Counted from the stretch's first letter, positions 1 to 7,847 are shown. The stretch: 25,124 nucleotides of DNA from CACIIZ01 sp045565285 (GCA_045565285.1 JBJLFR010000009.1:1-25124), one strand, 5' to 3'. Notes: generated by a model not told the origin, from the sequence alone. A program made the numbers and translations.

Positions 1-2
1 TA

Positions 3-777
3 AATATTAAAAAAGGTGATTTTACGGGATTAGCAAAAAATTATTCTATTAATAGACCAGATTACAGTATGTCAGTACTAAATGCAATTTTAGGACTATC
101 TCCTAAACCAATAAAAAATATTGATTTCGTTGATGTAGGTGCAGGAACAGGAATTTGGACAAGAATGGTTAGCAAAAAAGGGGTAAAAACAGTTACCGCT
201 ATTGAACCTAATGAAGATATGCTTAGTAACGGTGTGAAGGACAGTTTAAATACAAAAATTAACTGGTTAAAGGGTTGTGCTGAAAATACAACCCTAAAAA
301 CTGAAACTGTAGATTGGGTAACCATGGCATCAAGTTTTCATTGGGTTGATTTTAATAAAACTTTAAAGGAGTTTTACAGAATTTTACGTCCTGCTGGTAG
401 ATTTACAGCACTTTGGAACCCCAGAATGATAGAATCGAACCCATTACTTATTGAAATAGAAAATTATTTAAAATCCATCCTACCTACAAATTTTAAAAGA
501 ATTTCATCTGGTAGATCTGGAATTACAAATTTATTAAGGGAAAATTTAGAAAAATCAAATTTATTTAGAGATATTATTTATATTGAAGGGGACACATACC
601 ATTGAGATGAGTAAAAAAAGATATCTTGGAGTTTGGAACTCAGTCAATGATATTAGATTTCAAGTTGGTGAAAAAAAGTTCTTGAGATTTATTAATTTTA
701 TTAAAGAAAAAATTAATAACATTGAGATTATAAAAGCTGAATATCAAACTAGATCTTGGACAGCACTGAAAAAATAA
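3..777 (+). pseudogene. Class I SAM-dependent methyltransferase, 5'-partial and frameshifted
   Basis: The reading frame is already open at the left edge, so the start lies outside the window. The visible part begins with the DFTGLAKNYS stretch typical of small class I methyltransferases. Motif I is VDVGAGTGIWTR, and further on come a FHWVDF stretch and a LRPAGRFTALWNP motif, all expected in this family. The frame stops at 605. The next frame, from about 583 to 777, continues the same protein with THTIEMSKKRYLGVWNSVND and runs to the normal family C terminus. The two frames join if one G is removed from the GGGG run at 588-591. This is therefore one gene with a +1 frameshift, either a recent pseudogene or a base-calling error. 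The substrate is unknown. Confidence 0.8.
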
Positions 778-862
778 TAAAGTGTAATATTTGAATTAAT
801 AAACTGTGGTAGTAATTATAAAATCAAATATCAAGAAATATAGAGAGCATAGAATTAAAGTA

Positions 863-2107
863 ATGAAAAAAAAAGTAGCATTTATAAATAGTGGAAGTTT
901 TGGTATAACATTATTAAATTACCTAAAGTATGTAATTGATGCTTCACCAAAAAATTGGGAGATAAAAGTTTTTCAAACTCATTTACCGTTAATTTCTATA
1001 GAAGAAAGTGCAGATTATTTAAAAAGAAAGGTTATTTTATTAAAAACAATTGATCAATTGAATGATTTTGATATTATTTTTTCAAATGATGCTTTTATCG
1101 GTAGATTTTTAAAAAATAAAATTACAATTTTTATTGATCATGGGAATGCACCTTTACCATGTCCTGATAATAGTTATTATGCGGGTTGGACAGCTTTTTG
1201 GGATATGATTTTTCTTCCATCAAAAAGTTCAATACAGTTATCTGGAGAAGGTATATCTTTTTATAGAAATGCAAGGACAAAAAATTTGTCTTACAAACCA
1301 TATGGAAAAGAATTGGTAAAAGTTGATGATTGTTTTGATGATAAAGGTATTATAAAAGCTTCAAAAGAAAATTTTTCATCAGATTTAAGAACAACATATC
1401 TATGCCACATTCCCCCAATGAGAAAAATAATTAATCATGAAGAAAATTTTATAAAGAAAAAAAATGAAATCCTTACTATAGGTATTTTACCAACAGGTAC
1501 AGATGGAGTACATCCAGACTTATCCTTATATTCATATTTGGATATAATAATTCCTTCAATATTAAAGAATTTTACTTCTGTATTAATAAAATTTAGACCA
1601 TATGCAGCTGATCTTAAACATCATAATATTAAATTGGTTGAAGGTTATTTAAACCAATATCAGAATGTGATTTTTGATGACAGTGAATGTTCTTCTAGTA
1701 AATTTTTTAGTAGCTGTGATATCTTGATAACAGATGCTTCTACTGGTGGGATTTCTTTTTTACTTGATAAATGTGTTCCACCAATTTATTGGAAACCAAT
1801 TGACACAAAAAATTATTCTGATCCTACACAAAAATTTTATAAGATGTTAGAAGATAAAATTATTGTAGTTCAAGATACAAAAGAATTGACACAATGTATA
1901 AAGAGAATTCATAATATGCCCAGTAGGGAAAGACTAAATATTTTTAAAAAATATTTAAAAGATGAGTTGAACTTAGAAAATTCCTTAGGTCATTTTTTAG
2001 GGCATATTGATGATTATGTTAATATAGCAAAATTGAATTTACCTTTTATTGATAAAATAGGAACATTTTATTCAAATAATCTAGAGATGGGTGTAAAAGC
2101 TTCCTAA
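863..2107 (+). CDS. GT-B / CDP-glycerol glycerophosphotransferase-like protein
   Basis: The protein is about 414 residues if it starts at ATG 863 (MKKKVAFINSGSFG). An upstream GTG at 806 in the same frame is possible, but the hydrophobic N-terminal strand of a Rossmann-like domain begins naturally after 863. The C-terminal half carries SCDILITDASTGGISFLLDK followed by a VPPIYWKP strand. That arrangement resembles the DILITDYSS / LLDKPVI pattern of CDP-glycerol glycerophosphotransferases and related GT-B transferases that build teichoic-acid-like or capsular polymers. The N-terminal half has an IFIDHGN segment that could be part of the acceptor or nucleotide site. No signal peptide or membrane segment is seen, so it should be cytoplasmic or peripheral. 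It follows the broken methyltransferase by 85 bases on the same strand. The fold is reasonably likely; the substrate is unknown. Confidence 0.55.
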   Translation: MKKKVAFINSGSFGITLLNYLKYVIDASPKNWEIKVFQTHLPLISIEESADYLKRKVILLKTIDQLNDFDIIFSNDAFIGRFLKNKITIFIDHGNAPLPCPDNSYYAGWTAFWDMIFLPSKSSIQLSGEGISFYRNARTKNLSYKPYGKELVKVDDCFDDKGIIKASKENFSSDLRTTYLCHIPPMRKIINHEENFIKKKNEILTIGILPTGTDGVHPDLSLYSYLDIIIPSILKNFTSVLIKFRPYAADLKHHNIKLVEGYLNQYQNVIFDDSECSSSKFFSSCDILITDASTGGISFLLDKCVPPIYWKPIDTKNYSDPTQKFYKMLEDKIIVVQDTKELTQCIKRIHNMPSRERLNIFKKYLKDELNLENSLGHFLGHIDDYVNIAKLNLPFIDKIGTFYSNNLEMGVKAS

Positions 2108-2917
2108 TTTAAAATTTTAGGAGATTTTAGATCTATGATTGATAATATAAAATATTTGCAATTTTAACTACAAGGCTTACAACTTAACTGAAACTACTTT
2201 TTAAAAACTAAAAGTAAGGGCAAACAAAAATAAATTTAACTAATGATTAGCAAACACTTAATATAATTATCAACCAAATTTTGTTGCTGTTTCTAGTTTT
2301 TCATAACTATTAATCTGCTCTAGTTTATTAAGATACCCAAATATCCTAGTAAAATAAGCAAATGCTAATAAACCAATCATGGCAAGTATTATTCAAAGAA
2401 TTTTAGTCAACTATGTCTTTTTGTTAGATGCAAAGTATCCATATGTTAAATCTAGCAATATATAAGTACATTTGTAATTATCCTTTGAGTTCAATCTATC
2501 AAGTATATGCTGATTTTCAATGCTATAAGGTGTAAATGGATAATTTGGAGGCATGTACGTGACACGATGATACTTTTAGTTATATTTAAATGCATTGTTT
2601 CTTAAAACATATATTTTATTTGGTTTAATAAAATATTGCTACAACAATGTAGATTCTAAAAAATTAATTTGTAAGTATCCTATTTAAGTATCCTTACAGG
2701 TATTTATTATTTCTAACAGTTTTTATTGATTAGCTTTAAGTGTGAAAGTATTTAGGATAATACAAAACCACAGAACTTTAGTTCCAACTTTTTCAGATGA
2801 TCTTTTATTAATGGAAATAATATAGTTTTAAAGTTTAGAATCTCATTTGGTGTAAAATGACATTAATGAGCTTAAAAAAAACTAATACCATTATAAAATA
2901 TTAATTTTTACCGAGTT
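2108..2917. other. Gene-poor, degenerate intergenic stretch (810 bases)
   Basis: No intact gene is present. Read on the minus strand, several short open stretches in one frame are separated by stops. The longest is complement(2411-2554), beginning MPPNYPFTPYSIEN and ending at TAG. It is followed in frame by a TGA and then a hydrophobic piece (AMIGLLAFAYFTRIFGYL) that would be a membrane helix. This could be a decayed minus-strand gene, but I do not recognise a family and chance open frames are possible. The stretch also carries the copy of the tRNA-Cys 3' end at 2545-2562. A short inverted repeat (CCTAA ... TTAGG) overlaps the end of the preceding gene at 2104-2122 but has no T-run. Confidence 0.4.
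2545..2562. repeat. Direct-repeat copy of the tRNA-Cys 3' end (putative att site)
   Basis: TTGGAGGCATGTACGTGA here matches 5626-5643 at 17 of 18 positions; the single difference is A2553 against G5634. Extending five more bases to 2567 keeps 20 of 23. In the tRNA copy this stretch covers the CCA end, the discriminator, the 3' acceptor strand and the 3' strand of the T stem. Both copies lie in the same orientation. A displaced tRNA 3' end in direct orientation is the usual trace of site-specific integration by a tyrosine recombinase. That this is an att site is an inference; the similarity itself is visible. Confidence 0.7.
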
Positions 2918-5281
2918 TTATAGAACTTCAGAAAACCAAACTCTATCATTAAAAAGCGAAGCTTTGATTTTTATTTTTTCTCCATGCTCTAACCTAACAG
3001 GTTTATCAAATAGATAAATAGGAGTAGCCCAATGTGATGTTGTTTCACCTGGCTTATTTTCGTATTTGATTTCTTTATAAATATTTATGCTTAGCCATTG
3101 TATCAATCCGTAGCACAAGCCACTCTTTTTTGCTGTAACAACAATTATCTTTTCTTGTTCGATAATATTTTTGCATCCAAAAAGATTTATTTTAAAAGCA
3201 ATTTCTGTATCACTTAAAATATTGGGTTTTTCCTTAAGTATAACATTTACCTTATTACCTGATATCGAGTTAAATTTAGTTAAATCAAATTTTCCTACTT
3301 TATTTATAGACACATTTTCCGACACTTCTGGACTTTCCCCAATTAAAGCTATCCTGATGTCCCCAGATTCAGGAATCATTTTTCCAGTTGATTTCATCAA
3401 TCTATTATTTGCGTCTAAAATAGTGGATTGAACGTTTTCCCCAACAAATTCAGATGATAAAATTTCTGAAATTACTAAATCTACTTTTTCTGGAAGGTCT
3501 TTACCAACTACTAAGTCAGTTGATTTTTTATTGATTACCTTAATTATTTCATTATAGCCATTGGCAGCAATAATTTTTTTAGCAATGTTGGAGATGCTTT
3601 TAGAGGATTCGCAAGTTATTATCTTTTTTGCACCAGAATCTGCTGCCATCATTGATAATAAGCCCGAACCAGTTCCAATATCTAACACAATGTCATTCTT
3701 TGACACAGCAAGTTTTATTGCATCATAATAAGCATCATTTCTAGGAGTATCATTCATCATATTTATATGCCATGAGGGAACTAGTCTACTCTTCAATCTT
3801 TCTAAGTTCATTTTTAAAAGTGTATTTTCAGGCACTTTGCAAATACCTTTTTCATATATTTCTAGTGCCTTTTCTAATTGCCCATTTATTTCGAGTGTAA
3901 TACCCATATTAGAGTAGGCTTCAGCATAATTAGGAATAATTTTAATTGCTTTTCTGAATGCACTAATTGCCTCTTTCAATTTACCTTGATCTTTGAGAGT
4001 CCCTCCCATGTTGTTATAGGCCTCAGCAAAATTTGGGTTAATTGAAATTGCTTTCGAGTAAGCACTCATGGCTTCTTCAAATTTGCCTTGATTATTGAGG
4101 ACTATACCCCTGTTATTGTGAGCATTAGCATAATCAGGCTTTAGTGAGAGAGATTTGCTGTAAGCTTCTATGGCTCCATCTAGCTTGCCTTGATCTTGCA
4201 GAGCAATTCCCATGTTGTAATAGGCAAGAGCATAATCAGGCTTGATTGATAGGGCTTTATTGTAAGCCTCTATTGCATTATCCAGCTTACCTTGATCTTG
4301 CCGAGCAATACCCATGTTGTAATAGGCTTGAGCATAATCAGGCTTGATTGATAGAGCTTTGTTGTAAGCCTCTATTGCATTATCCAGCTTGCATTGATCT
4401 TTAAGCGAATTGCCCATGTTGTAATAGGCTTGAGCATAATCAGGCTTGATTGATAGAGCTTTATTGTAAGCCTCTATGGCATTATCCAGCTTACCTTGAT
4501 TTTGCAGAGCAATACCCATGTTGTAATAGGCTTGAGCATAATCAGGCTTGATTGATAGGGCTTTATTGTAAGCCTCTATGGCATTATCCAGCTTGCCTTG
4601 ATCTTGCAGAGCAATACCCATGTTATTATAGGCCTCAGCATGATTAGGTTTAATTGAGAGAGCTTTTTTATATTTCTCTATAGCCTCTTCTAGATTGCCT
4701 TGATTTCTTATAGCATTACCTATTTTGATATAGGAATCGGTATGATTAGGTTTGATTGAGAGAGCTTTTTTGTTGGTTTCTATGGCTTCTGTGTATTGTT
4801 CATTCTCTTCAAATGCTACACCCAAATTATTATACGCTTCATAGTACTGGGGATTGAGTTCTATAGCTTTTTCATAAATGGAGATTGCCTGAGTATAGTC
4901 TTCCATTTCCTTATAGACATTGCCTAGGTTATTATACGCTTCTGCATAGTCTGGTTGAATCTCAATTGCTTTTTCAAGATTAGATTTGGCCTCTTGATAT
5001 TCCCTGATATCAATGAGCGCAGCGCCTAGATTATTATAAGCATGAGGATGATGCGGCCGAAGTTCAATGACCTTACGAAAATGTTCAATAGCAGCCTCTG
5101 TATGACCTTTTTCGAAAGAGATTGCTCCCATAATGTTATGGAGGACAAAAGTGTGGGGATACTCTTTAATTAATTGAGAAGAGCGAGATAACACATCATC
5201 AAACTTACCTTGATGGTATAAAGTGACAAGAGCGTTAACGACTTCTTTAGGGGCACTTTTGTGATGTATCTTTTCAAGCAT
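2918..5281 (-). CDS. TPR-repeat protein with C-terminal PRMT7/9-like arginine methyltransferase domain
   Basis: This 787-residue protein has two parts. Residues about 11-487 form 14 consecutive 34-residue TPR units with the typical AYNNLG...AIEAYNKAL pattern. From about residue 500 a SAM methyltransferase follows: motif I VLDIGTGSG at 532-540, an acidic residue after the next strand (ITCESS), and SEILSSEFVGE at 605-615 with two glutamates placed like the double-E loop of protein arginine methyltransferases. Near the end, SHW at 749-751 resembles the THW loop of PRMTs. TPRs before a PRMT core are the architecture of eukaryotic PRMT9, so protein arginine methylation is the best guess, with the TPR array as partner- or substrate-binding scaffold. 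No signal peptide is seen. No clear ribosome binding site precedes the ATG. The first part of the gene looks richer in G and C than the rest, and it lies between the tRNA-Cys direct repeats. Confidence 0.85.
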   Translation of the reverse strand: MLEKIHHKSAPKEVVNALVTLYHQGKFDDVLSRSSQLIKEYPHTFVLHNIMGAISFEKGHTEAAIEHFRKVIELRPHHPHAYNNLGAALIDIREYQEAKSNLEKAIEIQPDYAEAYNNLGNVYKEMEDYTQAISIYEKAIELNPQYYEAYNNLGVAFEENEQYTEAIETNKKALSIKPNHTDSYIKIGNAIRNQGNLEEAIEKYKKALSIKPNHAEAYNNMGIALQDQGKLDNAIEAYNKALSIKPDYAQAYYNMGIALQNQGKLDNAIEAYNKALSIKPDYAQAYYNMGNSLKDQCKLDNAIEAYNKALSIKPDYAQAYYNMGIARQDQGKLDNAIEAYNKALSIKPDYALAYYNMGIALQDQGKLDGAIEAYSKSLSLKPDYANAHNNRGIVLNNQGKFEEAMSAYSKAISINPNFAEAYNNMGGTLKDQGKLKEAISAFRKAIKIIPNYAEAYSNMGITLEINGQLEKALEIYEKGICKVPENTLLKMNLERLKSRLVPSWHINMMNDTPRNDAYYDAIKLAVSKNDIVLDIGTGSGLLSMMAADSGAKKIITCESSKSISNIAKKIIAANGYNEIIKVINKKSTDLVVGKDLPEKVDLVISEILSSEFVGENVQSTILDANNRLMKSTGKMIPESGDIRIALIGESPEVSENVSINKVGKFDLTKFNSISGNKVNVILKEKPNILSDTEIAFKINLFGCKNIIEQEKIIVVTAKKSGLCYGLIQWLSINIYKEIKYENKPGETTSHWATPIYLFDKPVRLEHGEKIKIKASLFNDRVWFSEVL
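4127..4636 (-). repeat. Five near-identical 102-bp tandem units encoding TPR 7-11
   Basis: Each unit encodes one 34-residue TPR of the type QAYYNMGIALQDQGKLDNAI + EAYNKALSIKPDYA. The units are almost identical at DNA level as well as protein level; phrases such as TAATCAGGCTTGATTGATAG and GCATTATCCAGCTT recur every 102 bases on the plus strand. Flanking TPRs are far more diverged. Near-identity at the DNA level points to recent unit duplication or gene conversion, and copy number is likely to vary between relatives. Confidence 0.9.
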
Positions 5282-5626
5282 AGGGATCTATATAATGGTA
5301 TACCAACCCTATCTCTTCGCAATTATTATACCATTTAAGTTGAACACCATTTTTTCCACATGGCTTGATAGGTTTCTTCGAGTTCACGAACAAAACCTTT
5401 CTGATCCATGAGAGGGGAGGCTTCCATTTCTGCTCTTAAGTTATGCCGAATGCTAGAGATATATAAAAGAATTCATCAGTATCTAGAAATAAAAGAAGAC
5501 GCAAAAAATGTTTTGACTTTAGTATAACCTTTTCCATTTGAAATATATCTATTTTCTAAAGCATCTAAAACACCTAGCTTTATAAAATATGATGAGCCTG
5601 AAAAGATGATTATTAAAGATAGTAGT
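5282..5626. other. Remnant-filled gap between the TPR-methyltransferase gene and tRNA-Cys
   Basis: No intact gene is present. On the minus strand, about 50 codons are open from next to the tRNA 3' end down to the TGA at 5473-5475 (containing GSSYFIKLGVLDALENRY). I do not recognise this piece. In the same frame it is followed by the OGT-type C-terminal remnant at 5335-5472. A 9-base inverted repeat, AATGGTATA at 5294-5302 and TATACCATT at 5327-5335, lies just upstream of the TPR gene. It could be an operator or part of its promoter region, but nothing proves that. Confidence 0.55.
5335..5472 (-). pseudogene. C-terminal remnant of a SPINDLY/OGT-type O-GlcNAc transferase
   Basis: The minus strand reads ...IRHNLRAEMEASPLMDQKGF and then VRELEETYQAMWKKWCST before a TAA at 5335-5337. 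This is the characteristic C-terminal tail of bacterial TPR-linked glycosyltransferase family 41 proteins (NLR..M..SPLMD..GF...LE..Y..MW). Nothing of the catalytic domain precedes it: the frame is closed by TGA at 5473-5475, and a neighbouring frame carries TDEFFYISL, possibly more of the same tail. The stretch looks richer in G and C than its surroundings. It ends 53 bases before the ATG of the TPR-methyltransferase gene on the same strand, so the two were probably tandem genes, or the methyltransferase gene captured the TPR part of a sister OGT gene. Confidence 0.7.
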
Positions 5627-5643
5627 TGGAGGCGTGTACGTGA
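5626..5643. repeat. tRNA-Cys 3'-end copy of the direct repeat (putative att site)
   Basis: This is the partner of the repeat at 2545-2562, with 17 of 18 bases identical. It spans the CCA, discriminator, 3' acceptor strand and T-stem 3' strand of the intact tRNA-Cys gene. The intact tRNA sits at this end, as expected when an element brings in a replacement 3' end and displaces the original one. Confidence 0.7.
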
Positions 5644-5700
5644 ATCGAACACGTGTTAACGGATTTGCAATCCGCTGCATCACCACTCTGCCAACACGCC
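5627..5700 (-). tRNA. tRNA-Cys (GCA)
   Basis: The minus strand folds into a full cloverleaf. The acceptor GGCGTGT pairs with ACACGCC, followed by discriminator U73 (usual for Cys) and an encoded CCA. The D arm begins TGGCAGAGTGG, the anticodon loop carries GCA at complement(5666-5668), and the T arm is CGTGTTCGATTCACG. Its 3' end faces the accessory region and matches the repeat at 2545-2562. Confidence 0.95.
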
Positions 5701-5751
5701 ATCAGTACTTCTGATTAATAACATTTGATCAAACAAATACAAGGCTTCTTC

Positions 5752-5780
5752 TATATAAAACTGCAATTAATTTTTTTCAA
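5752..5780 (-). promoter_or_regulatory. Sigma-70-type promoter of tRNA-Cys
   Basis: On the minus strand TTGAAA (5775-5780) and TATATA (5752-5757) are separated by exactly 17 bases. Transcription would start around 5745 and run into the tRNA after a leader of roughly 45 bases. Matches to -35 and -10 consensus are easy to find in AT-rich DNA, so this is a plausible but unproven call. Confidence 0.45.
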
Positions 5781-5865
5781 ATATTCAAATTAAAAAGATA
5801 ACCAATATTGATACTATTAATTACATATGTCATATATTAGTTATTGTTTAATTTATGGGGATTTG

Positions 5866-6516
5866 ATGTTTGATTACTTCAAAGCAAGACAGCATATGGT
5901 TGATTGTCAAATTAGAACTGCAGATGTAACTAATTACGCTTTATTAAAAGCCTTTTCAAGTGTTGACCGAGAAAAGTTTGTACCTAGTGAATATGCTGCT
6001 ATTGCTTACGGTGAAACGAATATTCATTTAGGAAAAGATAGGTATTTATTAGAACCTAGAGTTTTTGCTAAAATGCTGGAATTACTAAAGGTGAATTCTA
6101 ATGATTTAGTTTTAGACATAGGTTGTGGATTTGGATATTCATCAGCAGTACTTTCTCAGATTTCTGAGGTTGTTATTGCTTTAGAGGAAGAATTTTTCTT
6201 TCAAAACGCTCAAAAACTTCTCTCTGAAACATCTATTGAAAATACTGTTATTTATGAAGGAAATTTATCAGATGGGATAAATTATGATGAGAAGGTTGAT
6301 GCCTTAATTATTCAAGGTGGAATTGAAACTATTCCTTCTAAAATACAAGAACAAGTTAAAGATGGTGGGAGGATAGTAGCAATATTTTTAGCAGGTGCTA
6401 AGGGAGAATGCAGAATAGGTATTAAAAAAACTAATGGTATTGATTGGAATTATGGATTTGATGCTTACGCTCCTTTATTAAGTGATTTTTCTATTGAGAA
6501 AAAATTCATTTTCTAA
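5866..6516 (+). CDS. Protein-L-isoaspartate O-methyltransferase family protein
   Basis: The sequence ARQHMVDCQIRTADVTNYAL at the N terminus is the signature of the alphaproteobacterial PCMT branch that sits upstream of tolC. Motif I is VLDIGCGFGYSSAVL, preceded by the LLEPRVFAKMLELL helix normally found before the SAM site. I chose ATG 5866 (MFDYFKARQ, 216 residues) over ATG 5827 because a GGGGA stands five bases upstream and family members begin there. By family, it would transfer a methyl group from SAM to L-isoaspartyl residues in aged proteins; whether this tolC-linked branch keeps that activity is uncertain. It is a soluble cytoplasmic protein. It starts the plus-strand operon running to 12074, with the next gene 26 bases downstream. 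Confidence 0.85.
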   Translation: MFDYFKARQHMVDCQIRTADVTNYALLKAFSSVDREKFVPSEYAAIAYGETNIHLGKDRYLLEPRVFAKMLELLKVNSNDLVLDIGCGFGYSSAVLSQISEVVIALEEEFFFQNAQKLLSETSIENTVIYEGNLSDGINYDEKVDALIIQGGIETIPSKIQEQVKDGGRIVAIFLAGAKGECRIGIKKTNGIDWNYGFDAYAPLLSDFSIEKKFIF

Positions 6517-6542
6517 CAATATAAGAAGAGTATTAATTATAA

Positions 6543-7847
6543 ATGATAGATGTGATACAGTTAATTAGATTTAGTATTTTCAATATTTGGTTGATAATTT
6601 TAATTTTTTTATTTTCGTTATCTTCAAATTTAAGAGCTGATTCATTAGATGAAATTCTAAAGTTAACTTTTTCATCTAATAAACAGCTCTTACTTTCAAG
6701 AATTAAACTTCAAGCTTCTAAAAGTGCAATTGATATTTCAAAGGCAGCATTAGGATTAAGTTTTTCAGCGTCTTTTAATGGTTCTAAGGGTTGGAATATT
6801 AATGAATCTTCTAATAGTGATAGTTATTCAAGTTCCTTAATAGGTAATTATAATTTACTAGATGGCAATTTATCCAAAAGTAAAGTTCTTATAGATGAAG
6901 CTTTATATAAAATAGCTAAGTTTCAATTGTATGAATTAGAACAAAAAGTATTATTAGATACAATTAATGCTTATCTAAATGTTTTACGTGATCAAAAATT
7001 TGTTGAATTAAGTAATAACAATGTAGCAGTTTTAGAGCGGCAGTTTCTAGAAATAAGTGATCGTTTTAAACTAGGAGAAGTTACTAGAACTGATGTATCT
7101 CAAGCTGAATCTGCTCTAGCTGCTGCAAAAGCTAACCTTACAGCAAAAAATGGTTCACTTAAAATTAGTAGTGAAATGTTTTTGAGTTTAGTTGGTATTA
7201 AACCTTTTAAATTAAAGAATATTATCTCTAATTTCAAATTACCGAAAACTATAGAAATTGCCAAACAAAACTCACTAAAGAAGCATAGCAAAATTATGGT
7301 TGCTGATATTGAAGAACTAATTGCAAGAATTAGAATTGACATCGCAAAAAGTCAAAAATCTCCCTTAATTAATTTTAAATCAATTTTTTCGAATGGTTAC
7401 AGTAGTTCATCTGGTAATAATAACTCAGTAACATTTAGATTAGAAGGCTCTTTACCAATATTTAGTTCTGGAAAGATTGAAAATGAAATTAGTCAAGCTA
7501 AAATAAATTATAAAGCACAAAAAGAAAGTTCATTATTAGTAAAGAGACTAGTGGAACAAGACATTGCCTTAGCTTGGTCTAACGTCCTAGTTTCAAAAGC
7601 TAGTATTGAGGCTAGAAAAAGGCAAGTAGAGGCTTCAAGTTTAGCTTATGATGGTGTCTTAGTAGAAGAAAAATTAGGTACTCGAACTACTCTTGATGTG
7701 ATTAATGCAGAGCAAAGTCTTCTAGATGCCAGAACCCAACTTGCTTCTGCAGAGAGGGAACTTATATATGCAAAATTTTCTTTATTAGCAGCTACTGGTG
7801 AACTTAATCTAAAAAAACTAAATATTGCGGTTCCAAAAATAAACTAA
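6543..7847 (+). CDS. tolC: TolC-family outer membrane efflux protein
   Basis: The 434-residue protein has a signal peptide: a hydrophobic segment at about 9-28 and a likely cleavage after LRA at residue 32. The mature part shows the two-fold repeated helical organisation of outer membrane efflux proteins, with the hallmark FKLGEVTRTDVSQAESALAA in the first repeat and EEKLGTRTTLDVINAEQSLL in the second. It should form the trimeric channel-tunnel that connects inner membrane type I secretion or RND/ABC efflux pumps to the outside. Length fits the family. It lies directly after the PCMT gene and before the PopZ-like gene, a conserved alphaproteobacterial order. No dedicated pump genes are adjacent, so it probably serves several systems. 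Confidence 0.92.
   Translation: MIDVIQLIRFSIFNIWLIILIFLFSLSSNLRADSLDEILKLTFSSNKQLLLSRIKLQASKSAIDISKAALGLSFSASFNGSKGWNINESSNSDSYSSSLIGNYNLLDGNLSKSKVLIDEALYKIAKFQLYELEQKVLLDTINAYLNVLRDQKFVELSNNNVAVLERQFLEISDRFKLGEVTRTDVSQAESALAAAKANLTAKNGSLKISSEMFLSLVGIKPFKLKNIISNFKLPKTIEIAKQNSLKKHSKIMVADIEELIARIRIDIAKSQKSPLINFKSIFSNGYSSSSGNNNSVTFRLEGSLPIFSSGKIENEISQAKINYKAQKESSLLVKRLVEQDIALAWSNVLVSKASIEARKRQVEASSLAYDGVLVEEKLGTRTTLDVINAEQSLLDARTQLASAERELIYAKFSLLAATGELNLKKLNIAVPKIN

Noticed and set aside
806..862. Upstream GTG start adding 19 residues to the glycerophosphotransferase-like gene
   Set aside because: The added residues are polar and charged with no family resemblance; ATG 863 gives a natural N-terminal beta strand.
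2411..2554. Small minus-strand gene encoding a 47-residue protein
   Set aside because: Its start codon lies inside the tRNA-derived repeat, no ribosome binding site is seen, and no family is recognised; treated as possible remnant only.
4127..4636. Possible CRISPR-like array because of regular repeats
   Set aside because: The 102-base period is a coding TPR period in frame with a large gene; there are no distinct spacers.
5294..5335. Inverted repeat AATGGTATA / TATACCATT as a terminator or IS end
   Set aside because: No T-run, a 24-base loop, AT-rich arms and no transposase nearby; may be chance or an operator.
5827..5865. Upstream ATG of the isoaspartate methyltransferase gene
   Set aside because: ATG 5866 has a well-spaced GGGGA and matches the family start; the extension looks like leader sequence.
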